DNA of 64,000 nucleotides from Marinibaculum pumilum (GCF_042646425.1 NZ_JBHRTR010000031.1:186001-250000); one strand, 5' to 3'. Positions 1-9,000 are shown, counted from the stretch's first letter. Notes: generated from the letters alone by a model not told the origin. Numbers and translations are program-made.

Positions 1-704
1 TGCAGCATCACCCGGCTGACCAGGTAGCCCAGCAACTGCTCCCACTCCAGCCCGGGGAAGGTCTGGTCCAGGGAGGCGAGCACCTCTGCCGAAGTGCCGT
101 AATGCTCCGCGGTCAGCGCGCATTCCACCGCCAGCGCCTCGATCCCCTTGATCATGATGCTGCGGGTCATCTTGATCGCGGAGGCATGGCCGATCTCCGC
201 AGCGGCGATCTGCAGTTGCATGCCCAGCGGGTCCAGCAGAGCCTTCGCGTCGGAGGCATGCGCACCGCCCAGCAGCATCGGCACCGCCAGCCCCTTGGGC
301 GGCACGGCGCCCATCACCGCCGCCTCGACATAGCGCCCGCCGGCCGCACCCACGATGTCCGCGGCGCGGCGCTTGGTCTCCGGCGAGACGGAGTTCACGT
401 CAAAATAGATCTGCCCTTCCGAAAGATGCGCGGACGCCGCCTGTGCCGCATCGAGTGCGGCGGAGGCGGTGACGGCGCAGATCACCAGGTGGGCGCCGTC
501 GATCGCGTCGGCCAGGTCGTCGTCGCAGTCGACGGACATGGCGCCTGCGCGCGCGCGCATCGCCGGCGCATCCGGTCCGTGCAGAAGGATGTCGTAGGCG
601 GTGACCGACGCCACCTCCGGCCGCGCGGCCAGGTCGCGCGCCAGACAGCCGCCGGCCTCGCCGAAGCCGATCAGCGCCAGGCGCAGCGCATTGCCGGCGC
701 TCAT
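1..704 (-). CDS. NAD(P)-dependent dehydrogenase, 3-hydroxyisobutyrate dehydrogenase/DUF1932 type (3' end outside window)
   Basis: The frame is open from an ATG at 704 to the window edge, giving 234 codons without a stop. The N-terminus reads LALIGFGEAGGCLARDL, a Rossmann GxGxxG nucleotide-binding loop as in 6-phosphogluconate and 3-hydroxyisobutyrate dehydrogenases. It is followed by a FDVNSVSPETKR segment and EAAVMGAVPPKG, which match the DUF1932-type members of that superfamily. The gene starts 41 bases after the extradiol dioxygenase gene on the same strand, so the two are probably co-transcribed. It may oxidise a hydroxy acid or semialdehyde derived from ring cleavage; the substrate is inference. 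The family call is firm, the pathway is not. Confidence 0.8.
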   Translation of the reverse strand, partial: MSAGNALRLALIGFGEAGGCLARDLAARPEVASVTAYDILLHGPDAPAMRARAGAMSVDCDDDLADAIDGAHLVICAVTASAALDAAQAASAHLSEGQIYFDVNSVSPETKRRAADIVGAAGGRYVEAAVMGAVPPKGLAVPMLLGGAHASDAKALLDPLGMQLQIAAAEIGHASAIKMTRSIMIKGIEALAVECALTAEHYGTSAEVLASLDQTFPGLEWEQLLGYLVSRVML

Positions 705-744
705 CCCGCCGACACTTCTGCTGCCCTTCGGCGGGCGGCGGGGC

Positions 745-1731
745 TCAGCCCCACCAGGCGAAGCAGATGCCGGTTCCGGTGCCGGCCTTGGTGCGATAAC
801 CGGGGATGTAATCGACCCATTGCATGTCCAGACCTTCCAGGGCGCCCGCGGCGCAGATCCAATTGCGGATCTCGGAGCTGCCTGCCTCCAGCTTGTTCAG
901 CGGCAGGCCGGTCAGCGCCTTCGCATCCTTCTCGCGCATCGCCCGGATGATCTCCTTGTCCAGGTCCTCGTCAACAGTGAAGTGGCTGAGGCCGCCGGAG
1001 GCGAGGATGCCGACCTTGCGGTCCTCGGGGAAGGACTCGATCGCCTGGCGGATCGCGCGACCCAGATTGTAGCAGCGCCGCGGGCTGGGCTGGTTCGGTG
1101 GATAGTAGGTGTTGATGAAGACCGGCACGACGGGAAGGGCCTGGCCGTTGACCAGCCGCTTGTGCACGAAGCCGAAGGCATGGCCCTCGCCCTGGCCCTC
1201 CGCCACGGTGCGGGCGGAAGAGACGTCGAACTCGGCCGCGTTGAGGGCCCGTATCAGATGCTCCGCCAGGGCGGCATCGACCGGATAGTCGCGCGGCGGG
1301 TTGTCGTAATAGCGCGCCTGCGCCGCCTTGAACCAGGCATCTCCGGGCGCGAAGGTGTGGCGGGGCACGTTCGGGATGCTCTCCCCCCAGTAGATCAGGA
1401 AGGAGGGCAGGTTGTCGGCGTGGTACATCTCCTCCTGGTCGTCTCCGACGATCACCAGGCTGTCCAGACCGGCCTTTTCGATCACCTCGGCAAGCCGGGC
1501 GATGCCGTCCTGGGCACGCTGGTGCCGGGCCGCGACGCTTTCGGCGGTCAGGGAAGCGGCGGCGCGCGGATCGGCGACCTTCTCCAGTTCCGCGAAGCTG
1601 ATCAGGGCGCCGTCCTTGGTGCGCTGCGGTCGCTCGCTGTCGCGGCCGGGAAAGTTCAGCCGCCAGTCCTCCGGCGTGGACATGAGCATGGGCGTGTGGG
1701 ATGTGCCGATGCCGAGCGTGATCTTCGCCAT
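745..1731 (-). CDS. Class III (LigB-type) extradiol ring-cleavage dioxygenase
   Basis: A 328-residue protein of the LigB superfamily, which uses non-haem Fe(II) to open catechol-type rings. The start MAKITLGIGTSHTPML carries the N-terminal His of the iron site, and the C-terminal half has GILASGGLSHF, the second conserved His motif. A VIVGDDQEEMY segment near residue 95 is typical of the protocatechuate/gallate-cleaving branch. The length fits a single-chain enzyme. An upstream dehydrogenase-type partner follows on the same strand, and a carboxylesterase is divergent across 216 bases that hold two operator-like palindromes. Cytoplasmic. The exact aromatic substrate cannot be read from sequence. 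Confidence 0.85.
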   Translation of the reverse strand: MAKITLGIGTSHTPMLMSTPEDWRLNFPGRDSERPQRTKDGALISFAELEKVADPRAAASLTAESVAARHQRAQDGIARLAEVIEKAGLDSLVIVGDDQEEMYHADNLPSFLIYWGESIPNVPRHTFAPGDAWFKAAQARYYDNPPRDYPVDAALAEHLIRALNAAEFDVSSARTVAEGQGEGHAFGFVHKRLVNGQALPVVPVFINTYYPPNQPSPRRCYNLGRAIRQAIESFPEDRKVGILASGGLSHFTVDEDLDKEIIRAMREKDAKALTGLPLNKLEAGSSEIRNWICAAGALEGLDMQWVDYIPGYRTKAGTGTGICFAWWG

Positions 1732-1865
1732 ATTGCCTTCGCTCCCCCGATCGCTGACGGCGGCCCCTGGTGGCGGTTGCCGCGATCGCGTCGCCCCGGC
1801 CGGCCGGCGGCCGCTGAAATCCGGGGCGGACAGCTATCGTCCAGCGGGGCCTGTTGTTGCAATTT

Positions 1866-1882
1866 GTTTGGCAATTGCAAAC
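1866..1882. promoter_or_regulatory. Operator-like imperfect palindrome, site 1a
   Basis: GTTTGGCAATTGCAAAC fits the pattern GTTTGNCA-N4-CAAAC shared with the sites at 1886 and 45468. It starts exactly 20 bases, two helical turns, before the next copy, in the divergent promoter region of the dioxygenase and the esterase. The assignment to a MarR-type regulator is inference. Confidence 0.45.
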
Positions 1883-1885
1883 CGT

Positions 1886-1902
1886 GTTTGTCAACGTCAA
1901 AA
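1886..1902. promoter_or_regulatory. Operator-like palindrome, site 1b, matching the 45.4 kb site
   Basis: GTTTGTCAACGTCAAAA is identical at 14 of 17 positions to the near-perfect palindrome at 45468-45484. It lies 46 bases before the esterase start codon. The reverse strand holds TTGACA/TTGACG hexamers usable as a -35 element for the dioxygenase operon, so binding would block both promoters. Confidence 0.5.
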
Positions 1903-1947
1903 TTCGTGACGATCGACACAGGCCCAGCCAGGCAAGGGAGGAATGCC

Positions 1948-3423
1948 ATGACCGACGCCCCGGTGACCGACAGGGTAGTGGTGGAGACCACCTCCGGCCA
2001 GGTGGCCGGAGCCGGCGGCGCGGTGCTGTCGTTCAAGGGCCTGCCCTTTGCGGCGCCGCCGGTCGGGCCCCTGCGCTGGCGCCGCCCGACGCCGCCGGCC
2101 GCCTGGACGGGGGTGCGCGAGGCGCTGCGGTTCGGCGACGACCCGGTGCAGTCGCGGGGGCCGAACCTGCGCGGGCCGCGCAGTTCGGAGGACTGCCTGA
2201 CCCTGAATGTCTGGGCGCCGCGCGATCCGGGGGCGGCTCCGCTGCCGGTGCTGGTCTGGTTTCCCGGCGGCGGCTATGTCGCGGGCGCCGGTTCCGACCG
2301 CCGCTTCGACGGCGAGGCGCTGGCGGCGCTCGGCGCCGTCGTCGTCACCTGCAACTATCGGGTCGGCCTGTTCGGCTTCCTGGCGCATCCGCGGCTCAGC
2401 GCCGCCGATGACGGCGCCTCGGGCAATTACGGCCTGTACGACAAGATCGCGGCGCTGGAATGGATCCGCGACAATATCGCCGCGTTCGGCGGCGATCCGG
2501 GGCGGGTCACCGCGTTCGGCGTCTCCGCCGGCAGCGCCTCGGTCGCGCTGCTGCTGACCGCGCCTGGCGTGCGCGGCCTGTTCCACCGCGCAATCCTGCA
2601 GAGCGCCGGCGCCTACCGGCCGCTGGCGCCGCTCGCCGATGCGGAGCAGGCGGGCCTGGCCCTGGGTGCGGATATCGACGCCTTGCGGGCGCTGCCGACG
2701 GAGGAGGCTTTCGGCCTGACCGGCCGGCTGGTGCCCAAGCAGCGGGGGCTGACCTCCGCCCGGGTGCTGCGGCCGATCCGCGACGGGCGGCTGCTGTTCC
2801 AGGACGACCGCGACGCCTGGACCGGCGGCGATTTCGAGCGGATGCCGCTGCTGGTCGGCAATACGGCGGACGAGGGCCGGATGTTCACCGGCAACTGGAC
2901 GATCCGGACGCCGGACGCCTATCGCAGCTTCCTGGCAGAGACCTTCGGCGAGATGGCGCAGGAGGCGGAGCGCGTCTATCCGGCGGCGACCGAGGCGGAG
3001 GTGACAGAGCAGCTCGCCTTCCTGTTCGGGGACAGCCAGTTCACCTATGGCGGCTGGGGCATTGCCGGTGCCGCCGCCCGGCATGGCGCGCCGGTCTGGC
3101 GCTACATCTTCCGGCGCCATCCCGGCGGCCGCGCGGCGGAGCCCGAGCATGGCGACGACGTGCCCTATGTCTTCGGCACCTTGCCGGCGCTCGATGCGCA
3201 GCCGCCGCATGACGAGGCGGACGCCGATCTGTCGCGCCGCATGATGGCGGCCTGGCTGGCCTTCGCCGCCAGCGGCGACCCGGGGCGGGGGCTGGGAGCC
3301 TGGCCAGTGGGCGATGATAGCGGGGACCGGCATCTGGCCATCGACGCCGACTGCCGGCCGATGGCGGCCTGGCGTGGCACGCAGATGCGCTTCCTCGATC
3401 GCTACTACGACAGCCGCAGCTAG
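1948..3423 (+). CDS. Type-B carboxylesterase family protein (alpha/beta hydrolase)
   Basis: A 491-residue serine hydrolase of the carboxylesterase/para-nitrobenzyl esterase family, hydrolysing carboxylic esters or lactones. Family landmarks: FKGLPFAAPPVGPLRWR near the N-terminus, SEDCLTLNVWAP near residue 75, oxyanion loop FPGGGY (HGGG is usual), the NYRVGLFGFL strand, and nucleophile elbow FGVSAGSAS (GESAGG is usual). The start at 1948 was chosen over longer in-frame options because AAGGGAGGA lies just upstream and the family homology begins there. No signal peptide is evident. It is divergent from the ring-cleavage operon and probably co-regulated with it, so it may release an aromatic acid from an ester or open a lactone intermediate. 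Confidence 0.85.
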   Translation: MTDAPVTDRVVVETTSGQVAGAGGAVLSFKGLPFAAPPVGPLRWRRPTPPAAWTGVREALRFGDDPVQSRGPNLRGPRSSEDCLTLNVWAPRDPGAAPLPVLVWFPGGGYVAGAGSDRRFDGEALAALGAVVVTCNYRVGLFGFLAHPRLSAADDGASGNYGLYDKIAALEWIRDNIAAFGGDPGRVTAFGVSAGSASVALLLTAPGVRGLFHRAILQSAGAYRPLAPLADAEQAGLALGADIDALRALPTEEAFGLTGRLVPKQRGLTSARVLRPIRDGRLLFQDDRDAWTGGDFERMPLLVGNTADEGRMFTGNWTIRTPDAYRSFLAETFGEMAQEAERVYPAATEAEVTEQLAFLFGDSQFTYGGWGIAGAAARHGAPVWRYIFRRHPGGRAAEPEHGDDVPYVFGTLPALDAQPPHDEADADLSRRMMAAWLAFAASGDPGRGLGAWPVGDDSGDRHLAIDADCRPMAAWRGTQMRFLDRYYDSRS

Positions 3424-3552
3424 ATTGGATCCTTGCCACGGCCGCGGCACTTGATGCCGGCAGGGCGATACTGTCCGTGTCGGGAGCCATTCATATGCGG
3501 CGGCTGGGGATCCGGTCCCGGCGGCTGCTCTGTCTACGAAATGTGAACCCGA

Positions 3553-4116
3553 ATGCCTGCTGTTGATGCATCCACGGCCCCGGCACGCCGAGGCTACGGA
3601 CAACTCCTGTTCTTCGCGGCGCTGGCGCTGGGGTCCGGCATCGCGCTCTGGCAGCGTGACGGCTGGGAGGCGATCCTGGTCGCCGTCGACCAGGGCAGCG
3701 GGCTGATCCTGGCGGTCGCGCCCATCATTCTCGGCGCGATGCTGGTCGCCGGCTATGCGCGGGCGCTGCTGCCGCAGGCGCTGGTGGCGCGCTGGCTGGG
3801 AGCGGAATCCGGCTTCCGCGGCCTGCTGCTGGCGATGGCGGTCGGCATGGTGACGCCGGGCGGGCCATTCGCCTCCTTCGCCCTGGTCGTGGGCCTGGCC
3901 GGCACCGGCGCCGATATCGGCGCATGCATCACCTATCTCACCGCCTGGTCGGTGCTCGGCCTGCACCGGCTCATCATGTGGGAGATCCCGCTTCTGGGGC
4001 CGGACCTGGCCTTCCTGCGCTACGCCTCCTGCATCGCCCTGCCGCTGCTGGCCGGTGTCATGGCGCGCCTGCTGGTACGGCATTTCGGCTTCCGGCCGCT
4101 GCCCGACCGTCTGTAG
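3553..4116 (+). CDS. Half-size ArsP_1-type permease, first of a pair
   Basis: A 187-residue hydrophobic protein with about four to five membrane segments. It contains a GxxTPGGPFASFALVVGLAG segment and a downstream YLTAWSVLGLHR segment that recur in the next gene as FPGGPMVSFPIVVAVYQAG and LLTAWSIYAIHR. These correspond to one repeat of the two-repeat ArsP_1 predicted permease family (about 300-350 residues when complete). The next gene starts six bases after this stop, so the two halves are very likely co-translated and form a heterodimer. Transported substrate unknown; arsenical, metal or organic anions are family possibilities. The 129 bases before this gene show nothing recognisable. Confidence 0.65.
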   Translation: MPAVDASTAPARRGYGQLLFFAALALGSGIALWQRDGWEAILVAVDQGSGLILAVAPIILGAMLVAGYARALLPQALVARWLGAESGFRGLLLAMAVGMVTPGGPFASFALVVGLAGTGADIGACITYLTAWSVLGLHRLIMWEIPLLGPDLAFLRYASCIALPLLAGVMARLLVRHFGFRPLPDRL

Positions 4117-4122
4117 GCACCG

Positions 4123-4668
4123 ATGCTGCTGTCCATCGCCACCGTCTGGACCATCGCCGCCCTGCTGGCGGGATTTGCCGCCTGGCGTCGGCCCAATGCG
4201 CATCGGCCCGCGCTGGCGACCGGCTGGTCCATGCTCAAGCCGCTGATGCTGCGGCTGCCGCTGGCGATCCTGGCGGCCAGCTTCCTGTCGCAGCTGCTGC
4301 CGAAGGCGGTGGTGGCGCACTGGCTGGGCGACAGCTCGGGCTTCGGTGGGATCCTGCTGGCCGCGGTGATCGGCGGGCTGTTCCCCGGCGGGCCGATGGT
4401 CAGCTTTCCGATCGTGGTGGCGGTGTACCAGGCCGGCGCCGGCAGCGCCCAGACGGTCGCCCTGCTGACCGCCTGGTCGATCTACGCCATCCACCGGGTC
4501 ATGGCGTTCGAACTGCCCATGCTGGGTACGCGGTTCGTCCTGTTCCGGCTCGGCGTATCGCTGATCCTTCCGGTCCTCGCCGGGCTCTGCGCCGGCCTGA
4601 TCCAGTCCGCCTTGGGGTGGCAGATGGACCTGGCGGCCGGCGGAGTCCAGCTTCCGGGAAGTCCGTAG
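4123..4668 (+). CDS. Half-size ArsP_1-type permease, second of a pair
   Basis: A 181-residue membrane protein paralogous to its upstream neighbour. It has an N-terminal hydrophobic segment, a central GLFPGGPMVSFPIV motif near residue 90 and a WSIYAIHRVMAFELPMLG segment that aligns with WSVLGLHRLIMWEIPLLG of the partner. Translation starts at ATG 4123, immediately after the preceding stop. The shared Pro-Gly-Gly-Pro motif and matching order of segments indicate duplication of one half-transporter rather than random splitting. Inner membrane. Function otherwise unassigned. Confidence 0.65.
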   Translation: MLLSIATVWTIAALLAGFAAWRRPNAHRPALATGWSMLKPLMLRLPLAILAASFLSQLLPKAVVAHWLGDSSGFGGILLAAVIGGLFPGGPMVSFPIVVAVYQAGAGSAQTVALLTAWSIYAIHRVMAFELPMLGTRFVLFRLGVSLILPVLAGLCAGLIQSALGWQMDLAAGGVQLPGSP

Positions 4669-4877
4669 GGCCTGTGGCGATGAACAGATCGTCGCCAGCG
4701 AACCGAATCGCAGCTTGCCGCAGCGGCTGTCTTTGCCGAGGCAGGACATCGCCAAGTCACGACAGTCTTGAATGATGGTCCCGGTTGGTTAGATTGGTCT
4801 GCGCCTCGGCCGGGTTTCCGTCCTGCGGAAGACGAACAGGTGTGCCGCGGCATTGATTTTCGCGGTGAGGACGGCGC

Positions 4878-6257
4878 ATGTCCGGCGACAAGACAACCTC
4901 TCTGCTGCACCCGGGGCTGGCCCCGGACTGGCAGATCGGCACCTACGAGTGGGAGCCTGAGGCTGACCGGTTGACCTGGTCGCCCGAACTGATCCGGATC
5001 TACGGCCTGGATCGGGCGCCGACGGCGGAGCCGGGCTTTTCGGACCTCCTTCACCCGGACGACCGCGTGCGCGTCGAAGGCGAGACCTCCACCTATCTCG
5101 GCTCCGCCTCGGCGAGCTACAGCCACACCTTCCGCATCGTCCGGCCCGACGGCGCGGTGCGGGTCATCCTGGATCGCGGCGTCATCGAGCGCGACGCGAC
5201 TGGGAGCGTCCGGCTGATCCGCGGGGTCAATATCGACGTCACCGACGAAGCCCGTTTGAACGGTGCGGCGGAGGAGCGCCTGCGTGACACCGAGGACCGG
5301 TACCGGGCCCTTTTCGAAGCCATCGATGAGGGCTTCTGCGTCATCGAGGTCCGTCTGGACGGCCCGGACGGGCGCACGGACTACCGGGTCGTAGAGGCGA
5401 ACCCGGCGTTCTATGCGAAGACCGGCTTTCCGGCGTCGATTCTGGGCCGTTGGCTGCGGGAGGCCGCCCCCGCGCTGGAGGAGCATTGGTACGCGCTCTA
5501 CGGCGGTGTCGCTCGGACCGGACAGCCGGTGCGGTCGGAGTTGGACTCCGACATGCTCGGGCGCTGCTTCGACCTCTATGCCTTCCGGATCGGCGCGGCG
5601 GAGGAACGCCGCGTCGCCGTGCTGTTCAACGACATCTCCGATCGCAAGCGCCAGGAAAAGCATGACGACATGCTGATGCGGGAGATCAACCACCGTTCCA
5701 AAAATATGCTGGCCCTGGTCCAGGCCATCGCACGGCAGACCGCATCCTCGGGTTCCGCGGATTTCCCGGAGCGCTTCGGCGCCCGGGTGCAGGCGCTTGC
5801 GGCGGCGCAGGACCTGCTGTTCCGGAACGCCTGGAAGACGGTCCCTCTCGCCGACCTGATCCGGTCGCAGCTGGGGCATTTCATCGACCTTGCCGGGGAA
5901 CGCATCGCGACCGCCGGACCGCCGCTCGCGGTGACGCCCGATGCGGCACAGGCGCTGGGGATGGCGCTGCATGAACTGGCGACCAATGCCGCCAAGTATG
6001 GCGCCCTCTCCACGCAGGACGGGCGGGTGGCAATCCGCTGGTCGGTCGAGACGGAGGGCGAGGCGGCGCGCTTCTCGCTGTCATGGCTGGAGCGGGACGG
6101 GCCGCCGGTCGCCCGGCCGGAGCGAACCGGCTTCGGATCCGTGGTGACAACCAGACTGCTGAAGGCCGGCACCGGCGGGGATGTCTCTGTGGACTACGCC
6201 GTGACCGGTCTGGCCTGGCGGCTGACCTGCCCGGCGGCACGGGTCGTCGTGGACTGA
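4878..6257 (+). CDS. PAS-domain sensor histidine kinase, HWE family
   Basis: A 459-residue soluble sensor kinase. Two PAS regions come first (roughly residues 15-115 and 130-235; TYEWEPEADRLTWSPELIRIYG and YRALFEAIDEGFCVIEVRL), then a dimerisation helix with the phospho-acceptor His272 in EINHRSKNMLALVQAIARQT. The ATPase domain has LHELATNAAKYGALS (N box) and the WLERDGPPV motif whose Trp and Glu define the HWE group. There is no transmembrane segment and no response regulator gene alongside. HWE/HisKA_2 kinases in Alphaproteobacteria often signal to PhyR, which is encoded 50 kb away in this window; that link is inference. No EcfG-type promoter was seen upstream. Confidence 0.9.
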   Translation: MSGDKTTSLLHPGLAPDWQIGTYEWEPEADRLTWSPELIRIYGLDRAPTAEPGFSDLLHPDDRVRVEGETSTYLGSASASYSHTFRIVRPDGAVRVILDRGVIERDATGSVRLIRGVNIDVTDEARLNGAAEERLRDTEDRYRALFEAIDEGFCVIEVRLDGPDGRTDYRVVEANPAFYAKTGFPASILGRWLREAAPALEEHWYALYGGVARTGQPVRSELDSDMLGRCFDLYAFRIGAAEERRVAVLFNDISDRKRQEKHDDMLMREINHRSKNMLALVQAIARQTASSGSADFPERFGARVQALAAAQDLLFRNAWKTVPLADLIRSQLGHFIDLAGERIATAGPPLAVTPDAAQALGMALHELATNAAKYGALSTQDGRVAIRWSVETEGEAARFSLSWLERDGPPVARPERTGFGSVVTTRLLKAGTGGDVSVDYAVTGLAWRLTCPAARVVVD

Positions 6258-6278
6258 CCCCTGCCGGGAAAGGCGAAC

Positions 6279-6302
6279 GCCGCCGCCCTGGCGGGCGGCG
6301 GC
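6279..6302 (+). terminator. GC-rich hairpin after the sensor kinase
   Basis: A 10-bp perfect stem, GCCGCCGCCC and GGGCGGCGGC, closes a TGGC loop 22 bases after the kinase stop codon. No T-run follows, so it is a weak intrinsic terminator or an mRNA-stabilising hairpin. Confidence 0.45.
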
Positions 6303-6439
6303 AGGGGGCAGACGGATTCGCCGTTCGGGATTATCCTGACAGGCGCAAAAGGGCCGCGCTGACCGATCCGGCGATGGCCGGAGCAGTGCCGTGCCGGCGG
6401 CGGATGAGCGGTCCAGCACCCGAACGGGAGGGACCGGCC

Positions 6440-7324
6440 ATGGCCGATACGATACGCAATCCCATCGAATGGAGCTGGGACCAGCTCCGCGCCGTCGGAC
6501 AGGGTTTCCGCAGCGTCGGCGAGGCGGCGCGTCATATCGAGGACCGACTGCATCAGCCCGTACCCGCGGTGCGCCGCATCGGCATTGCCGAGCTGGGCCG
6601 GGTGCTGGCCCGCGGCGCTGCCGATTTCGGCGCCTGTCGCACCGATGTCCTGTTCCTCTGCGCGGTCTATCCCATCGCGGGCCTGGTGCTGGGACGGGCG
6701 GTCTATGGCCAGGACCTGCTGCCGCTGCTGTTCCCGATCGCCGCCGGCTTCGCGATCCTGGGACCGGCCGCCTCCATCGGCATGTACCAGCTGAGCCGCC
6801 TGCGCGAACGGCAGGCCGAGGGGATCGGCTGGTCCGCCGCGTTCGGCGTGCTGCGGTCGCCGGCGATCGGGGCGATCGGCCTTCTCGCGCTCTACCTGGT
6901 GGGGCTGTTCCTGCTCTGGCTGGGTGCTGCCTGGCTGGTCTATGCCGCGACCCTCGGTCCGGAGCCGCCCGCCGATGCAGGCGCCTTCCTCGGCGACGTG
7001 TTCGGCACCGCCGCGGGTTGGACGATGATCGTCGTCGGCTGCGGCGTGGGCTTCCTGTTCGCCCTGGCCGCGATGGCGATCAGCCTGGTCTCCTTCCCGC
7101 TGTTGCTGGACCGCGATGTCGGGCTGGACACGGCGGTGCGCACCTCATTGCGGGTGATGCGGGTGAACCCGCTGCCGATGGCGGCCTGGGGGCTGATCGT
7201 GGCGGGCCTCCTGGTGCTGGGCTCGATCCCGCTGCTGTTGGGCCTGATCGTGGTCCTGCCGCTGCTGGGCCATGCGACCTGGCACCTGTACCGGGCGGTT
7301 GTGCTGCCATCATCCGGCGGGTGA
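6440..7324 (+). CDS. DUF2189 family integral membrane protein
   Basis: A 294-residue inner membrane protein with about six hydrophobic segments. After a cytoplasmic N-terminus it has LFLCAVYPIAGLVLG, LFPIAAGFAILGPAASIGMYQLSR, a segment with LLALYLVGLFLLWL, and a C-terminal WGLIVAGLLVLGSIPLLLGLIVVLPLLGHATWHLYRAVV. The GPxxSxGxYxLSR and GHATWHLYR motifs are those of DUF2189 proteins, common in Alphaproteobacteria near respiratory genes; function unknown. The start at 6440 was chosen because the longer frame upstream runs antisense-like through the kinase gene and GGGAGGGA precedes this ATG. Confidence 0.8.
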   Translation: MADTIRNPIEWSWDQLRAVGQGFRSVGEAARHIEDRLHQPVPAVRRIGIAELGRVLARGAADFGACRTDVLFLCAVYPIAGLVLGRAVYGQDLLPLLFPIAAGFAILGPAASIGMYQLSRLRERQAEGIGWSAAFGVLRSPAIGAIGLLALYLVGLFLLWLGAAWLVYAATLGPEPPADAGAFLGDVFGTAAGWTMIVVGCGVGFLFALAAMAISLVSFPLLLDRDVGLDTAVRTSLRVMRVNPLPMAAWGLIVAGLLVLGSIPLLLGLIVVLPLLGHATWHLYRAVVLPSSGG

Positions 7325-7541
7325 GCCGCGGCGCCGCTGCAGGCACACTCCTTGGCGGCATCTCTGCCGCACGGCGAATGGTGTCCGGCCGCCGCCGGCC
7401 CTAGATAAGCGAGCTGCAGCGCCGGCCGGCTGGCCGGTCGTGCCTCCCGTCGACGGACGGGCGCGGCACGGCCGGTGCGTGTCGTCCATTATTCCCGGGC
7501 GGTCCATGGCGCGCCGCCCCACCTGTGACGGAACAGTTTGA

Positions 7542-8339
7542 ATGAAGAAGAAAGACGAGCGCGTCCACGCCTATCACGACCGCAATTTCCTCGACAGCCG
7601 CGAAGGGCGGGGCCTGCGCATCCTGTCGGAATATCTTGAACCGCAGGCCCGCTTCCAGAAGCACCGGATCCACGACACCATCGTCTTCATGGGATCCGCC
7701 CGCACGCCCTCGCGCGAGCAGGCCGAGGCGATGCAGGGCGAGGCGGAACCCGAAGCGGCCGCCCGGGCGCTGGAGATGTCGGCATACTACGAAGCCGCGC
7801 GGGAGCTGGCGCGGCGGATGACCGAATGGTCGAAGGGCCTGGCGGATCCGGAACGCCGCTTCGTGGTCTGCACCGGCGGCGGGCCCGGCATCATGGAGGC
7901 GGCCAATCGCGGCGCGGCGGAGGCCGATGGCGCCAATGTCGGCCTGACCATCTCGATCCCGATGGAGGAGTTCGACAATCCCTACATCACCCAGGAACTG
8001 CACTGTTATTTCCACTACTTCTTCATGCGGAAGTTCTGGTTCACCTACCTGGCCAAGGGGGTGGTGCTGTTCCCGGGCGGCTTCGGCACCCTGGACGAGC
8101 TGTTCGAGATCCTGACCCTGGTGCAGACCCGCAAGATGACCAAGAAGCTGCCGATCGTCCTGTTCGGTACCAGCTTCTGGAACGAGGTGGTCAATTTCGA
8201 CGCGCTGGTCCGTTACGGCACGATCAGCCCGGGCGACCTGGCGCTCTTCCACAGCACGGATTCCGTCGACGATGCCTATGACTTCCTGACACGGGAACTG
8301 GTCGCCCATGCGATGCAGCGCTCCGGCGCGGTGCTGTAG
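7542..8339 (+). CDS. LOG-family protein (nucleotide 5'-monophosphate phosphoribohydrolase type, formerly lysine decarboxylase-like)
   Basis: A 265-residue Rossmann-like protein with the two hallmarks of the LOG family: GGGPGIMEAANRGA near residue 113 and FPGGFGTLDELFEI (PGGxGTxxE) near residue 180. Characterised relatives cleave nucleoside monophosphates to base and ribose 5-phosphate; no pyridoxal phosphate site is present, so the older lysine decarboxylase label is unsuitable. The N-terminal 50 residues (AYHDRNFLDSREGRGLRILSEYLEP) are longer than in small LOG proteins and typical of the larger bacterial subgroup. Monocistronic, cytoplasmic. The 217 bases upstream hold only GC-rich sequence with weak dyads. 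Confidence 0.85.
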   Translation: MKKKDERVHAYHDRNFLDSREGRGLRILSEYLEPQARFQKHRIHDTIVFMGSARTPSREQAEAMQGEAEPEAAARALEMSAYYEAARELARRMTEWSKGLADPERRFVVCTGGGPGIMEAANRGAAEADGANVGLTISIPMEEFDNPYITQELHCYFHYFFMRKFWFTYLAKGVVLFPGGFGTLDELFEILTLVQTRKMTKKLPIVLFGTSFWNEVVNFDALVRYGTISPGDLALFHSTDSVDDAYDFLTRELVAHAMQRSGAVL

Positions 8340-8448
8340 CCGGGCCTGCTGACATTCGCGTCATCTCACCGCGCCGTGACACCGGGCGGGTCCCGGCCGG
8401 GTGCATCATCCAGGCTGTGCCGAAGCGCAATGCGGGGAGATGCAGAAC

Positions 8449-8979
8449 ATGGGCAGGATCGGGCTGGCACTTGCCACGGCGCTCCTGGCCGCCGGCCTGG
8501 CGGCAAGGGGCGAGGCGGGCGAGCAGTATGTCGACGGCAGCGGCTTCGCCGTCAGCGGCTACGACACCGTGGCCTATTTCGACTTGGCCCAGGCACCGCC
8601 GGGCGGCGCGCAGCCGGCGGCGGTGCCCGGGCGGTCCGAGATCACGGCGACCTATAACGGCGCCCGCTTCGCCTTCTCCAGCACGGCGAACCGCGACCGC
8701 TTCCTGGCTGACCCGGCGCGCTATGCGCCGCAGTTCGACGGCCATTGCGCCCTCGGCGTCGCAATGGAAGGCAAGGTGCCGGGCAATCCGCAGCTCTGGC
8801 GCATCGTCGACGGCCGGCTCTACCTCAATATCGTGCCGCGGGCGGTGGAGCTGTGGGAGGCCGACATCCCGGCAAACATCTCCCGCGCGGAGGGCAACTG
8901 GCCGGCGCTGGAGCCGGCGCCCGCGGCGGCCGACGCGGTGCCGGGGCTGCCTGCCGGAACCGCGCCGCAGCCGAAATAG
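8449..8979 (+). CDS. Exported YHS-domain protein
   Basis: A 176-residue protein with a cleavable signal peptide (MGRIGLALATALLAAGLAARGEAG) followed by a YHS-type domain: SGYDTVAYFD, then FAFSSTANRDRFLADPARYAPQFDGHCALGVAMEG. YHS domains are linked to metal binding; the conserved Asp, Tyr, Cys and His positions can be seen here. A Pro/Ala-rich tail follows. The ATG at 8449 was preferred over ATG 8440 because GGGGAG sits nine bases upstream of the former. Periplasmic. The exact role is unknown; no neighbouring gene indicates a partner. Confidence 0.8.
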   Translation: MGRIGLALATALLAAGLAARGEAGEQYVDGSGFAVSGYDTVAYFDLAQAPPGGAQPAAVPGRSEITATYNGARFAFSSTANRDRFLADPARYAPQFDGHCALGVAMEGKVPGNPQLWRIVDGRLYLNIVPRAVELWEADIPANISRAEGNWPALEPAPAAADAVPGLPAGTAPQPK

Positions 8980-9000
8980 CAGGGCGCAGGGCCGCCATCT

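Noticed and set aside
1897..4755. 952-codon minus-strand frame opposite the esterase and permease genes
   Set aside because: Shadow of real genes with no recognisable motif.
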